Assembly: GCA_013398615.1 (NCBI GenBank) | Contig: VZSR01001459.1 | Location: 7,851,687 to 7,915,686 of the forward strand | Direction: 5' to 3' | Length of the DNA: 64,000 nt | Origin: Brachypodius melanocephalos | Taxonomy: Eukaryota; Chordata; Aves; Passeriformes; Pycnonotidae | Shown: positions 9,546-23,692 of the stretch, piece after piece | Numbering within the stretch: position 1 is the first letter of the stretch | How the letters are laid out: each line of letters begins with the position of its first letter | Program-made: the position numbers and the translations under genes | The notes under the pieces: generated by a model | The model's database searches: none | Seen by the model: only the letters and a program-made list of their open reading frames with translations | What the model was told of the DNA's origin: nothing

Positions 9546-12500
9546 AAATACCACTGTACAATGTGTAAATGTAGTTTGCTATCATTAAAATATGTGTCTG
9601 CTTAGCAAAGCTGTTCTGTTCATAAAGAGAAGAAAGCGGTGGAAACCTCTCAACGGTGCACATTATGTTATCTGAAGAGTATAGAGACTGACCTTCATCT
9701 TCAACTATGTTCCTGCTCAAATAGCAGGACCAGAGAACTCTCAAAACTAATAAAATTGCCAGCATCTCCCAGGAGCAGTAGAGAACTATGTAGATACCTT
9801 TAACACATCAGCTAGAAATGCCTGAGACTTTGATGTCAACGTTTGCTTACAGCTCAAGAATAAAATATCCTTGAAAACTGTTTTCTTTTCAAAAATTCCC
9901 CTCTAACGTGTCACGTATATCAACCGGCAATGAAGGGTTGCATTGCTCTTGGAAAATGAAAACCAACAGCATCACTGAGATGCTCAGAAATTTTCAATCA
10001 TTTTCAATGCTCTGATGACTTTGTCTCTACATGAAGCCATCTGAGCATGCAATGACGTACAGGAGAAGTCAAAGGCGCATTTACAAAGCTAAAGACAACC
10101 TAACAGGAACAAAGTAAATATCGTAAATATTATTAGCATTAAGCAGCAAAAAATACTTCCAAGTACAGAATATATTCAGATCATGTACTTGGGTCTATAG
10201 AAAATAAAAATACATTCTTGACTGAAATGCCCAAAACCAAACAAAAACCCTTCACTGGTTACACCCAAACCTTCCCTGAGTTTTCAAGCAGCAGGATTTA
10301 GCACCTGCTTCCAGCTTGGATTTCTAGTACTGCTGTTTCCACATTAGAATGTCTTAAATAGTTCATGGTTTTAAATAATCCTGAAGACAATGTACATCTG
10401 TTTGCACAGACAGACTAACAAAGAATGAGAAAACAACACAAGCACCCACATATCAAACACAAGTGATTTAGAAGCAAAGGTATCCAATCTGTGATGCCAT
10501 ATTTAAGAGTTTCCTATCCTTATTTTAGGGACAGTATCCTTAGTAACCTTTTAAGAAGAAAAAATACACTCTTTTCTGCAATCATCTTCATTGCCAGAGG
10601 AACCCTTGCAAGGATCTGCTGGCTGAAAGTATTTTTAAGTAGCTCTGCCTCTGCACTAGAGGTATTTCCATGGCAGTAACCACTACATACACCAGGAAAA
10701 CTCTTCAATCCTCCCAAACAAAAATGAAGGCTTTCATGATGACTACCAAGGAGTACCCAAGCTAATCAAATCTCCTCCCACCCTTAATTCACAGTAATTT
10801 AGAAAAGTACTTTCAGAGGAAGAAGGCCCTCAAAGAAACCCTTAGGATAACGTTAATTAACCAGATGCAACCCACTTCATCTCGTTCCTCTGCTACAGGG
10901 GACAAGGCTCACATTGGGACATACGCAGTCCTGAGAGATTCGGTTAAAAATAATCCACAAGGATCTTTTTCAGCCGTTTCCTTACCCACTTCACAAGAGA
11001 ATACTTTAGGATATACTTGAATGGCTTGTGACCCAGCTCCTGGGTGCAGCTTGTGACAACAGACAGACCTCCCTGCCCAGCAAAACGATGTCACCAAGGG
11101 TTTCATTGATGTGACCAAGCCACATTCAGGATGTCCCCTCACCCTCATGCACCTTCCCCAGCCTCCCCACATCCAGGATGGCAGCGAGACAACTGCCAGG
11201 AGAAACATGATCCTTTCACACCCAAGCATGAAGTAGCAGATGGGAGAAAACCCTCCCCTTTCTACAGGTTCTTCTATTACTAATAGTTTTGATTTTATTA
11301 CGTGGAGGTGAGAAACAAAACCAGACATTTGACTGCACTGAGGAAAAAAAAAAAAGAATAAGGAATGAAAAAGAATACCTTCTGTGGGAGACACACATTT
11401 GAATGATTCAACAGGCTACAAAGTCTTGAACAGAGCAGCTGCCAACCTTTTACTTGGAGAGTGAAAGCCATCCAGGTGCAGCAGCACTGGAGACAGGAGC
11501 ACAACTAACTGCAGAACACCTGTAAAATTACCATGCTGGGGAACGTGAGCTCCCCACAACTGCCCCACACAAACACACTGGTCACTTGGAGTAATCTGAA
11601 GTCCAGCTTTCTGGAGATAATGTCAGTACCTCTGGTATAGATGCATTTGCACTGGTCGTGGAAGAGCCTCAGGAACATCATGAGTTGGTTGGACAGTGGG
11701 TGCAAAAACGGCTTGAAGGTGAAAGTTGGAAAAGCGCTTGTCTTAGCAATATTTTAAAAAAAATTAAATCATGTTCACTTAATAGAGTAAGGAAGAAAAA
11801 TAATACTTTAGAGTGGCTGCAATTTCATCTAAGTGTTCACATGCACTCACAAAAATCTATTTAATTAACACTATTTTCTCATTATTGAAATAGTGAACTC
11901 TTAATTCTCTCTCACAAACTCTGTTTTCTACACACAAGGAAGCAGTGCTAGCATTTGCACTCTCTCCTCTTCTTACATGTTTTTAGTCATTGCTTTAGAC
12001 AAAAAAAAAACAAACCCACCCTGAAAATGCCACCACACTTGAATCTATCACCAACACTTTAAGGGTCACGTAGGACAATCCCAGAAAGCCACTGAGAAGT
12101 TCACAGAGCTCCACAACACTTCATATTTTATAGAAAGAGCCTCTCATATAATGAACAGAGATGAAAACAAAAGTCATTCCTTACATTTTTTTCATAAGGG
12201 TAAAAATGCTTCACACATATAATTAAGTTACACATGGAGAAATGTTTTTCTTCAGTACTTTAATTATTCATCAGGTGTAGCATTGTTTTACTGTATGAAA
12301 TGTTTGATATACAGAAAAGCTTATTCTTTCAGAAGTATAATTTCAACCTCTTTTCAATTAAATTCTTCCTAGCAGTAGCTAAAGAGAACCTTGCAAATGC
12401 TGTTTTCAGGCAGTGAAAAAATTCAGTCTTGCACCTCTCCCCTTTGCTCCCCTCCTGAGCCATAACTACGCTGTTTTCTTACAATTAATTATTTAGGTGG

Positions 12501-12639
12501 TTCCAGTAACAATATATGATTACTGCTGTACAGTCACAGAGACATGAGCTGAGCAGCAATACAATTCATCGCTGTTTGTTTCATCTAGGACTTGTACTGT
12601 GTGAGAAAAGAAATTTTCCTTCAACTTAAAACTTGCCTA

Positions 12640-12840
12640 AACTTAGCGATTCAGCATTTCAGTGTTATTTTTTTAGGACGTAACCGGCAATAAAAGATTG
12701 CTATAAATGCGTTCTCCCTATATTCGTGCACTGCGTAAATGTACTTTAATGGCGGTAATTGAAATTTGAATAGGATCCCAACACCTGAGGCAGACTGACG
12801 CGACATTTAATTTATACAATTAAACATGAGGGTGGGGAAG
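12640..12840. promoter_or_regulatory. Candidate conserved non-coding enhancer
   Basis: The patch mixes isolated CpGs with homeodomain-type cores (GGCGGTAATTGAAATTTGAA near 12752-12770, TTTAATTTATACAATTAAAC near 12806-12825), which is unusual for neutral AT-rich avian DNA. Retained CpGs inside AT-rich DNA often mark constraint. No open frame of note spans it. The enhancer call is inference from composition only. Confidence 0.3.
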
Positions 12841-15800
12841 CACTAAACAAACAATGTTTGTTACTTGTATGTTTCACATGAGACCTGTTTTCTCAGTTTA
12901 TCTGTCCTGGGTTGGGTCTGGCAGGGTGACATCTCATGGAGCAGAGAATTAGTCCCTGGCAGGGTCTGGCACAAGGGGAACAGAGAGATGCTTGCCATGA
13001 GCAGATGCTCACCTACCCAGGCAGGGGACCAGGATGCCCAGAGGGAGCCCAGGAGGAGGAATCATCCCTGCATGGATTCACAGCATGAACCCAAAAGCAA
13101 AAAGCCCTTTTAGACAGGGCAAGTTTGACCACCAGCTCACCAAGTGCAAGGTGGAGCTTCAATTCCCTCCATCGCCAGGTCAGAACCTACACAAGTCCTG
13201 TTTCTAAGACTCAAAAAGTACATTCCTGCTCACATAAATCATGGAATTAACATGTGGAAGGAGCCAGGTATGTAACAAGTTACCTATACATAAAATCTAA
13301 GTGAACTGAGGAAGCAATCACAGCATTTTGTAAGTACTTTTTTGTACTGCAACACACACCAGCGAAGAACAAAGTCAGCCCCAAACTTTTCTGGCAGAGG
13401 GGGCAAAGAGGGAGATGTTACAGCCCCACATGCTAAAGCTGAGCAGATTCAGTTCCTCTCATCCCACCAGGAACATTCCCTCTTTAAATAAACTATTCCT
13501 GGTAATCTGTTTAGTCAATGCTTTGTGTTTCTGTCTGCACGCTGATTCATCAGAGCGCACTGAAGGATCTCTGCCATATGATAAATGTAGAACACAGAGT
13601 GAATAGTGCCCAACTAGAGTGCTTGTCATTATCAAACTCACAATTATTGCATAAAGGAAATGTGACAAAAAAACCCAAACCAAAACAACAACAACCACCA
13701 CCAAAAAAAAACCAGAAAAAGAAAGGAGGAAACAAGTCTGTTTTCTACATTGTCATGGGTGGAATTCCACCCTTCATGTGAGTGCAGAGAACTCAGTCAA
13801 AGTAAGACAGAGGGCATGTGTGCACACACACGTGCACACCAGTGCAAATGCAGATATTAGCAATATGGGATTGTTTTAATGCATATCAAATCACTCAGTG
13901 AGGGGTTTTTCTCTTTCTGAATCTGCACTCTACGGCCCATCAGCATTACATGGGCTTTTAATATAGCCAGGATTACAAATCAGGTGTCTCCCTGGGTAGT
14001 ACTGTGACTCTGGAAAAAGCAGGTGCTATTTCCAAGCACGCATATGGGCAACCATTACAATATGAAATATGCACATGGTGATGGGCAAGGTGGAACGGGA
14101 GGGGAATGTAATAATCTGAAACAAAACAGGGGCAGAGCTCACAGAAACCAGTTCATACCAACGGGACAAGCTGAACAAACTCTGGGCTTGCCTTGTAAGG
14201 CACCGATGAGAAAACCAGCCTTTAGACATGAAAACAGACAGGTTTTATCAATTCCAAAAGCAAAACTTGCATGACCTTTCCAGGAAGGAGGAGTTTGATG
14301 CAGGGCTCCTGCAGGACAAGATACAATCTGCAGGTTTGAAGAGATGCTGTGGCCACACACACTATGACTGTGCTGTGTTCCCGTGTGACTTATTCTGGTT
14401 TTATAAGGACTTTCACAGATGTTAAAATTCAGCCATCTCACAAACCTGATCCCATCAAAGCACAATGCTCCACCAAAAGCACTCTCAAAGGCAGGAGGAT
14501 TTCCTACCTCCCCAAGAGCACCCCTTCTTGAGGGTTACACATCACCCATCACTCTCTACCATGGGCTGAAGAACCCTCACAATAAACAAAACCCAGCAGT
14601 TCCCATCCATTCGAAAGACCCTTGCTCCTTCTCCAGAGCACGCTTCCACCTCGTTATCGAGAAAGTTAGTAACAGAGCTGACCTCATGGAATCGGCATCG
14701 TCATTGAGATTCATTGGCAGGCAATAAACTCAAATAAATTAAACAGAATGAAAATCAAATGTATCAACTCCAGCCATTATTTTACCACAAAACAGCTTTA
14801 ATCCACCGTTTTAATTCTACCTCCAGTTGTGCCTTAAATATATATCCACAGCACACTATTTTTCTCAGGATTATTCTTGTCTTTGCATCTTTCCTGAAAA
14901 ATGAAGTCTTATCTTGTTTAATCCTTATTATATAAATACATTCAGTTTTATTACCAATAACTACACACTAATCCTGTTTGGATAATTTATCAATGTTTCT
15001 GAGCTTCAAAAACATAAAAAGGTATCATCTCATTTTTCACTATTAGCATCATATTTAAAAGACATTTTATATTTGATTTTAAAAGCCGATTGACCTGCTT
15101 ACTTAAAAGAACCTTGAGATTTTTTTCCTTTTACTTTCTTTGCCATAAATGAAAGTAACCATATCCACAGGCTAGTTTTGTGTTATTAATTTAAAACACA
15201 GATAAAACCCCTTAAAAAAAAGTGAAAGACAGTGCTTTACCTTCAAACACACGTGCTGCAGGACTGACCCTGTGTCCAGCAACTTTCTTCAGCTGCAACA
15301 GAGTCCAAAGCTCCCCGTGCACACAGAAAAACCAAACTTGAGAAATAGCGTTAAGTTTATTAAACTGGAAGGTAACTGTTGACACATACTTGCTTTCAAG
15401 GGGTCCTTGGCAAGAAAGTGGCAGCAGTTACAACAAATTAACAGCGTACAATAAAAGCGCCATAAACATGCAGCATACATAATAAATCCAATCAAGTCTA
15501 CAAGTTGCACAGATAAAAATGACAAATAGCCACTGTCTGGGAAAATAAAAAAAAATACATTTCTCAAACACTGCTGTTTCATCATTACAACATGTTTTTG
15601 CCCTTAAATCTAAAATACAAATTAAGTGATTTTAATATGAACAGCATTGTACATAATACATTTACTTTCCAGCCTCTCCTCTCCTTCCCCCTCCCTTCTT
15701 TTCCAGCTTGCGAAACCAGGGAAACTCCTTCAGCAAAGCTTTCTTTGGGCTGATTTGCTTTTTAAAGATCTGTGCTGTGTTCCCAGTGTTTATACAGATG

Positions 15801-18800
15801 TGAGCTGAGTGATGCTCAGCAAAACACAACGAGCATCCCTGAACTGACAGAACACAAATACCACCACACTTACAGCGGCTGTTGCTCCATAATTTACTGG
15901 CTGGCTGCATTAATTTCCTGCATCTAATCTGTTTCTAATTCTAGCTGCTGAGTTTGGGGTCTGAAATTTGTAGCCAATACGAGGCATTTCAAAGCCTGAG
16001 CAGCATGCACCGCATTTCAGCTCGGAAGAAGAGGCCATCCCAAAAGGGAGCAAACGGAGGTGAATCGGGGTCCATTCAGCATCTGGATCTCTTTATTGCC
16101 AGATTTAAGAGCCCTTCTTGCTAGTGAGTAGCAACTTGGCAAGGTGCATCTTGGAAGCCTCTGCCTGCTCTACCTGCATCAATATTCCAAAAGGAGCTGC
16201 CACAGTGGGAACACCTTCATAGGAGAGGGAAGATTAACAAGCTCTCATGCAAGAATAATTAAAAAACTAAATATATAAAGTGCTTCAACTGCACAAACTC
16301 CTCCTTGTTAATCAAAGGGGAGAAACAAAAGACTTCCTTAAATATCATGTATATGGTAAGTGTAATAAGAGAAGTAAATTATAACAATTACAAGTCATTA
16401 AAGAGAGTAATTAAAAATAACTGTTTAGATAACAATGACTTTCTTGAAATCCTCATAACACAGGTTCAGCCTTTTAATCACTTTTTTGCAATAACTCGTA
16501 TAACTTCAGAATAATTGCAGATTTTTAATTTTTATATACTGAAAGAGCATAAAAGTGAAACCCATAAATTATATGCTAACTCCAGCTGTTAAATGTTGGC
16601 ATTTTGTCTTTAAAAAAAAAAAAACGTTCAAAATCTGTTTCCTTAAACCAAGGAAATGTGGAAAAAGGCCATCCTGCCAGTGGAAACATTCAACAGCAGA
16701 AAGCTCACGCTGCGGTTTCTTGCCGAGGCAGCAAACTTCTCTAAAAGGGAAGTTACTGCCAACTCAAATACTGTTTGCTTTCACACCCAAGAACAAACTG
16801 TGTGCATGGTGAAGGCTTCCTGAGGGCTCAATGCAGCTGGAGCATGCTGAATAAAGGTAACTAATGTCAAAGCTACTGTAAACTTGTTCTCATTTTTCTA
16901 TCAGCAAGTTCGCATCAATGAAAACAAGGCTATTATTCCTCCATCCTTCCTTTAAAAAAAAAAAAAAAAAAAAAACACAACAAAAAACCAACAAAACCAA
17001 GAGAGAAATGAACTTTTATTTTTATTTTACTCCTCCAGTTTATGGTTCAGGGCATTTTCTTACTGCTGTTTCTAAGCGGACAAAGCTGTTTGCAAAACTT
17101 TCCCCTGCCCTTTCAGAGGACAGGTCAAGCTCAACTCCATGAGCACAATAAAGATGAATTTCCAGGGCTGAACACAATATGCAACGAGGTTCCTCTCCCT
17201 GAGCAGGAAATGCAGAGGGAGGGTTTCAGTGCAACTTGACAAATTAGAGCCAGAAAGCCGTGCCAAAGCAAACATCATTACTGGGAGGGCTCTGCTCGAG
17301 CACAGATGAGAGTTGGACGGGTGTCCTGTCCCGGCCGGCGACGGTCACGCTACCATTACGCAAGGATGGGCGCACAGCTCCTCACCCAGCGCTGGGCAAC
17401 AACTGCTTCCTTGGGGCAAGCCCAGCTTCTGCCTCCCCGTCTGCTCTGGCTGCTGCCTGCCCTGTCAGAAGTGCTATCGTTCTCAAAAATGTGCCTAGGA
17501 GAGATTTTTTTTCCCCCATCCTCGAGAGTACGCTGGAAGTTGAAAGCCCAAACTACTGCATTTAAAGAAAAGGGATTTTTCCCCTTGTTCATCAAAGGAA
17601 CCTGAGAAAGTGCGGCTATTGTGACAGCGTAAGATAATAGCAGTTTCATCGACGGTTCCACTTTGAAATCAATAGTTATATTATTTTGAAATACAATGAA
17701 GGAAGGAATTAAGATTCTTGTAACATCTAAGAAAAAACGAAACATTATCAAATCCTGCCTTCCCTCTTCTAGCCAGCTGGCATACCCAGAATCAAACACA
17801 GTTAATCATTTAAAGGAAGAATCCTTTTCAAAGTAGAAAATCACACCGTTTATTCCAGAACTCCTACTCAATACTATTTTTTTCTGTGTACTAGTGCCTA
17901 ACACAACACACTGAAATGGCATAAGGCATAAATGCATCTTTATGAAAGAAACCATGAGACTGAGTGAGCGGCCGAGTCTACCTAGGAGTCAACTCTCTTC
18001 CTTCAGCTGAGCCCAAGATGGGGCTGAGGTGGAGTTACCACCACTCTGACCTTACCCACCTCCATGCACCCACACAGCTGTGCAAAGTTCCCAGTCACTT
18101 GTCTTCTGATCATTTCACCACAAAAAAAAAAAAAAAGGTAAGAAACCAAAGTTATGACACACAACATTAAGCATTAACCCCACCCTGCACGCAGACCGAA
18201 AAAGCTCATCTTTCGTTTTGAAGACGGAAAGACAAAAATTGGTCAGCCCTCCTCTGATAGCAGAGCTGCAAAATAAAGATGCTGCTCGCCAGGCCCCTGC
18301 GATGATTGATGCTGCAGCCTCTCCCTCCTCCATCACTCCCTACCTTGTCTGGTCACTGGTGGCAAACCAGGCAGCCACGGACACGCAGGCGGATCTTGCA
18401 CCTTTCTCAGGCCGCAATCCTCCCGTGCCAGGCTGCTGCCAATGTCCTTGCAGCCGCCGGAAAACAGGCCACAAGGTTCAAGTTAACTGCAGAGCGTTAC
18501 TACACTGAACATCTGGTCATGAATGAACGGATTGCCCACTAACTCTCAGCGTTGGGCAGCTGATGAAAAATTCAACATTTTCCTTGTTGGCACAGTTGTT
18601 TTGGAGAATTCTCTAGAGCTTCCTGAATTATATTAAGAAAATTTCACTGCAGCAATCTATATCTGTGAGAACAGCTGGTGTTGAAAGGGATCTGCTGCAC
18701 TCGGTGTGCTGGGGGACCTCCTGTTGGATCATGCTACTCTTACAACATTTGTCCTTGAAAACTTAGCTCCGCCGCGAGGTCCTACAGACAGGACTGTTAA

Positions 18801-21266
18801 ACTTAGAAACAAGCAGGAAAAAAAAAAAAAAAAATGTTAAATTAGCAAAGGGCATCTGGGTGAGAGAAACAAGCTCTCCAGGTCAGCCTAAAACACTCAG
18901 CACCTCCACTTGCTCACAAGGCTTGGCTATGTCAGGACAGGCTCTATTCTCTAAAACACAATGTCACGATTTCTCATCACTTTCTTCCCTCTCCCAGCAT
19001 TGTTTTAGTTCATTAACAGAAATCTCCATTCTGATAAACTCTGGGTCAAACAGCTGAAATGCCTCAATCAATTTTATAACACAGATTTCCCTCTTGTGAA
19101 GTCCCTTGTTGAACTGCCGCACGCCAGTTGCACAGCTTGATAAAAACCAGCTCCACTCCATGCACTGAACTTGTCTAAAACTCAATCTTGAGAAATTAAC
19201 CAAAAAATCGTAGAGGGGGGAGAAATAAATTCAAGCTAGAGCTCAAAAAAATTCTTTTAAAAAAAGAAAGTGTTTATTTCAGGACAATAAAATTTGAATT
19301 TTAAATCTCACAATATTTTAAAGAAATTAACTTCTTGATAGTGTGATAGTATAATAATAAAACATGTATATCTTTTTTCTTAAGGAAGTGGTAAACTTAA
19401 GTCATGCTAAATTTAGGCTATTATCTATGCAGCATAAATTTCACTTCTGTGTATAAATGCTAACTTGCATATTTCTCCATGGTAACTAAACTATGATTAA
19501 AACAACAGTGAAACCAGCCTTTAAAGCCACCTGTTTAACTAGGAACAACCTAATTTACAAAAATACTTAAACTTAGAAATTTCATGGGAATCTAGATCAC
19601 GTTTTTCCCAGTAGAAAGCTCACTTTTCCATGATCACATAATTGTAATATACTTGGCTTTGGTTGGTAATCATTTTTTTCTTTCTTTTTTTTTAAACTAG
19701 TGTAATTTTTTCCTGCATTGTTCAGCCTAACACAAGTGGTATTTAAGATTATAAAGAATAAGTCTCTAATAACCCTTTCCAAAAAGGAAGTTATTTTGCT
19801 CCTTTGAAGGGATTAATTTACCTAGAAAGTATCTTCATGTTTTACAAAAGGAACAAATGAAAGAAATGAGAAAATCCCAAACTGAAATTCCCATTAGATA
19901 TGGTAAGACACCTTCAGAACTCATTTTTCTGTTGCGATATCCTTGTAATTTACTAATGAAGAAATGGACTGTTTTTATGGGTCAAATTAAAGAAATAATT
20001 ATAATACGACCCAGAATAGTAAAAGTGTAGGTACAAGCAATATTTTCTTATTTAATTATAAAGCATAAAAATAGATTTGAATATGAATCATTTTTTAACC
20101 ATAGAATTAAATTTAGTACTTAAATACTGAAAGCCCCTTGAAGTAGAAATATCATCATAATAGGTTTGGTTTGGTGTGAAATACATGACTCATATATTCA
20201 TGACACATATCTAAAAATGCCTCATATTAAAACTTTATTATAATAAAAAATTGATCACCATTTTTGTCTACTGGTTTTCACATGATGTAATACCTAAGGC
20301 CAAATCTCTGGCTTTTAAGTAATGATGAGTTTCACAGCAGCACCTCATAAAATGTTCAGAGTCCATTGCATTTACACTTGCCCATCCAATGTCATATACA
20401 AATGTGTGACGGATGCTAATTAGGTAACAATAGGTTTTAACATAATGCCTACAAAAATCGACATTAAAACCTTTCCCTGCTATTAAATGAGAATACAGCT
20501 CCCAAGTCATAGCCAACACAGTGAGAGAAGACCCACAGTGCCTGATCAGACACGAAATAAAGCCCCAGGTCTACAGAAATTTACAAGCAGGCTGAGCTTT
20601 ACACCTGGAGATCATGTCATGGAGCTCAACTGGACAAACACTGCAGAAGTTAAAGCAAGCACGGAGATGGGACTTTTGAGTTGCAGCAAACAAGCCGTAG
20701 CAATGAGAGTTCAAGAGCCATATGTGGTTTGGGCTGACAGTGATCCTCACACCAGCTCAACCATTTGCTCAGGTTTATTATTTTCTCACCAGCTTTACAC
20801 CTGTTAATTTACCTACAGACTTTAAAAAAAAAAGAAAAGTTCTAAAAGATCAATATTTTTTTTAAGAGAAAAAGTATTTCAGAACTCAATGTAAAGTTCA
20901 TCATATTCCCATTTGTTGCAGATGCTGTCCAAAATCACAAGAATTGAAGCCCATTCAACAAAGAAAGGCAAAATTATTTTGTTCTTAACCCAAGTTTTTC
21001 CATTTTCTAGATCTGTCAAAATTTTGTGAAATGAAGAGTTTTGTTGCCTTTATGTAACCAGGATCTCCTCTTCATTTTGTTGCTGAGGTCTCTCCACATA
21101 TTAACAAAAGAACACACTTAAAACTAAGTAAAACCACAATTACTAAGGAAGTGATCTGGAGTTTAAAGGCAGGAACCACAAATAACACAATGTTAAAAAC
21201 TAATCAAATTTGCAATTCTGTCTGCAAACCAGTACACTTTTCACAGCCAGATCACTGAACATCAAC

Positions 21267-21294
21267 AATTATTTCCCTCAGAAGGGAAATAATT
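21267..21294. repeat. Perfect 12-base inverted repeat with 4-base loop
   Basis: AATTATTTCCCT at 21267-21278 and its exact reverse complement at 21283-21294 flank the loop CAGA. It is too short for a standard miRNA precursor. It looks like a short hairpin of the kind made by a template-switch mutation. Confidence 0.75.
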
Positions 21295-23571
21295 TCCACA
21301 GAACAAGAGAAACATCCGTAAGATGGGGTACACAAGTGGAGATGGGACAGGAGAACCAGGGCAGGTGGTGAACATCCTCCAACCCCTCCTATCAATGGAA
21401 AGCTACAGAAGCAACCACAGAGACCAAGATATCCATAAAGTTCCCAGTGCTTCCCTATGCACAAGCCAGATATTTGGGGAAGGTGGGTCAAGTGATGGAT
21501 GAACAGGGCTGGTTACAAATAACTGTGCTGGTTCTACTCATCTCAAGCCCATTGGGGCTCTACACTAACACTGGACATTTTAGGGCTCTAATCTGTTGCT
21601 ACACATCTCTTCCACGCTCAGAAATCAATCACTTGGAAAGCTGATGTGGCTCTGTTACACTAATTAAACTTTGTTTTGCACCAGAGCCCTGCATTTGCAG
21701 TGTGTGTACAGTATGTAAATTATACAAATTACAAGAAAAGTTGATTAGCGTAATTCAAATCTCAGCACAGTTACTAAAATTAACAGTGAATACAAATTGT
21801 ACAGAATCATTTCAGCGCTGCTGAGAAGCTCCTCACACAAAGCATGTTACCAAATTCACAGAACTGGACACCAAAACAAGGAAAAACAAGCTTGAGAATA
21901 TTACAGACAACCGTTCCCAGGGAAATTTTGCCCAAAAAACTAACTCTCACCCAACCTTATTAATTCTTCATGGCTATTATTCAGAGTTAAACATTTCTGT
22001 GGTGTCTGCCTTGCTCTGTTTGCAGCTGTGACAGCCCCACTTGCAGCATTTTCTTACCATCTCACATTAGGTGAAACAAGAAAGGTAAATGTTCTGTAAC
22101 AGTGGCAGCAGCCTTTTTTTTTTTTTTTTTTTAAACCAGACTCAAAGTTGTTGAGATTTGAGGTTTGTCCTGCAGGTCTGGGATACCTCACCTGGACACA
22201 TCCACCCACTGCAGAGATAACACAGGGCACCATACAAGAAGAAGCATTTCTGCTCCATTAGGAAGGTCCTGCTGGAGACACCAAAATGTCCAGTTCCCTT
22301 TATCCTGCCCAGTAACCTCTTCCTATGTTGCTCATCCTTTGACCCCCTGCTCCTTTGAACCCTGGGCCTGAGGAGCCTCCAGCTGATTGCACTTCTGCAA
22401 CACCCAGGACACCCATGGGAACACAAAAAGCCACCAAAGATCTTACACAACACTGCCTTGACCTCCACGTCTTTAAATCAGTAGCTGACTGCCCATGAAC
22501 CTGAGCATAACCAAAGTCAAGGAGGCAGAAGTCACACAGGTAATGAAGAAATATTAATTGTATTCTCTTAGACTTCTCCACACTAACCAGTCTGCCTGTC
22601 GTTGCTCAACAGGGCAAAACAATCCAGAACTGGTATTTCAACTTGATTTCTATCACTAAAATGCCAAGCATGAGGTTTTGACAATGAATCTGTGATGTTT
22701 TTAGCAATAAGATTCATTTCTATAAGAGAACAGCAAGAAGGGCTTAAAAGAGGACAGAGGTTAAAAAAAGAAAAAAAAAAATACAGAAAGGCATTTCATT
22801 TGAAAGGCAACAACATTCTAATTGTGCTGGGAGCAGGGAAAAATAACCCAAACACAAAGGACAGCAGAAAACAAAAATTCATTTGAAAAATGCTTCTATA
22901 AAGTCATTAGATTGAATGTGTCCAAACCGGACTTTTGGTTATCCCAGACTCTGAGACAATAGTATTTTTCCTAGCCTGCTAGCAATGATAAAGGTCTAGA
23001 TTAAACAGGAAGACAGGAAATTCAAAGTTAGCTTAAACCCTATTCATAAAAGGGGATGGGCTTACCAGTTCAGATAAAACAATGATTTAAGAAGTATTAA
23101 GAAAAATCTTAAGTCAAAATCTGATGAGAGATTCATTAAAGGGCTATTTTAATATTCTTTTCAAACTTCCCGTGCTTCAATGAAAACCAGTATCACAGCG
23201 AGCTGCAAAACCAGGAAAGTGCCTAACCTAGAGCAGCAGCTGACTCTTCAAATAAAACCAGTTTCATGACATTTCAGCAGAATTCCCAGACCACAAGGCA
23301 CGTATGTAAGAATTTCAGATGTTTATCACAAGATGTTTCTCTGAACATTTCTCTTGCTCCCTTCCCACCACCTATCAGCCACCTGCCACGTCAAGCAAGA
23401 CACGAGACATGTCTAAGCAAGACACAAAAAGACAAAGTGAAGTGTAAAGACCCCTAAAAGAAATAAGGGCAAAAGAGGTATTGAAGTTATTATTCCATCT
23501 CCCCGACTGAACATCTTGACTTTTGCGAGTTTAGATCAGAGTAACAGCTGAGAGAGACATAAGACAAGGAA

Positions 23572-23692
23572 GGATGTGGATGGGGCTCCAGTAACCTGGT
23601 CTAGTGGATGTTTCACTGCCCACAGCAGGGTTTGGGAAGTGGATGATCTTCAGGGCTTTATTCCAACCCAAACCATTCCATGATTCTGTGCT
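23572..23692 (+). mobile_element. CR1 LINE 3' tail, sense
   Basis: GATGGGGCTCCAGTAACCTGG, GTCTAGTGGATG, and the terminal TCCAACCCAAACCATTCCAT followed by GATTCTG match the 3' end of CR1 as known from birds. About 120 bases remain. Confidence 0.85.

Larger units (their letters stand above)
9249..23571. other. Non-coding DNA with enhancer-like AT-rich patches
   Basis: No exon, RNA gene or mobile element is recognised over about 14 kb. Visible items are A runs (11344-11355, 16954-16975, 18122-18136, about 18820-18836), a T run at 22116-22132, and the hairpin at 21267-21294. Motif-dense patches lie at 9500-9545, 12640-12840, 16340-16520 and 17600-17700. A small CpG cluster sits near 17325-17400. 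Open frames are short, overlapping and unrecognisable. Confidence 0.55.

Noticed and set aside
20234..20247. 14-base palindrome TTTATTATAATAAA
   Set aside because: AT-only and short. Not notable in this composition.
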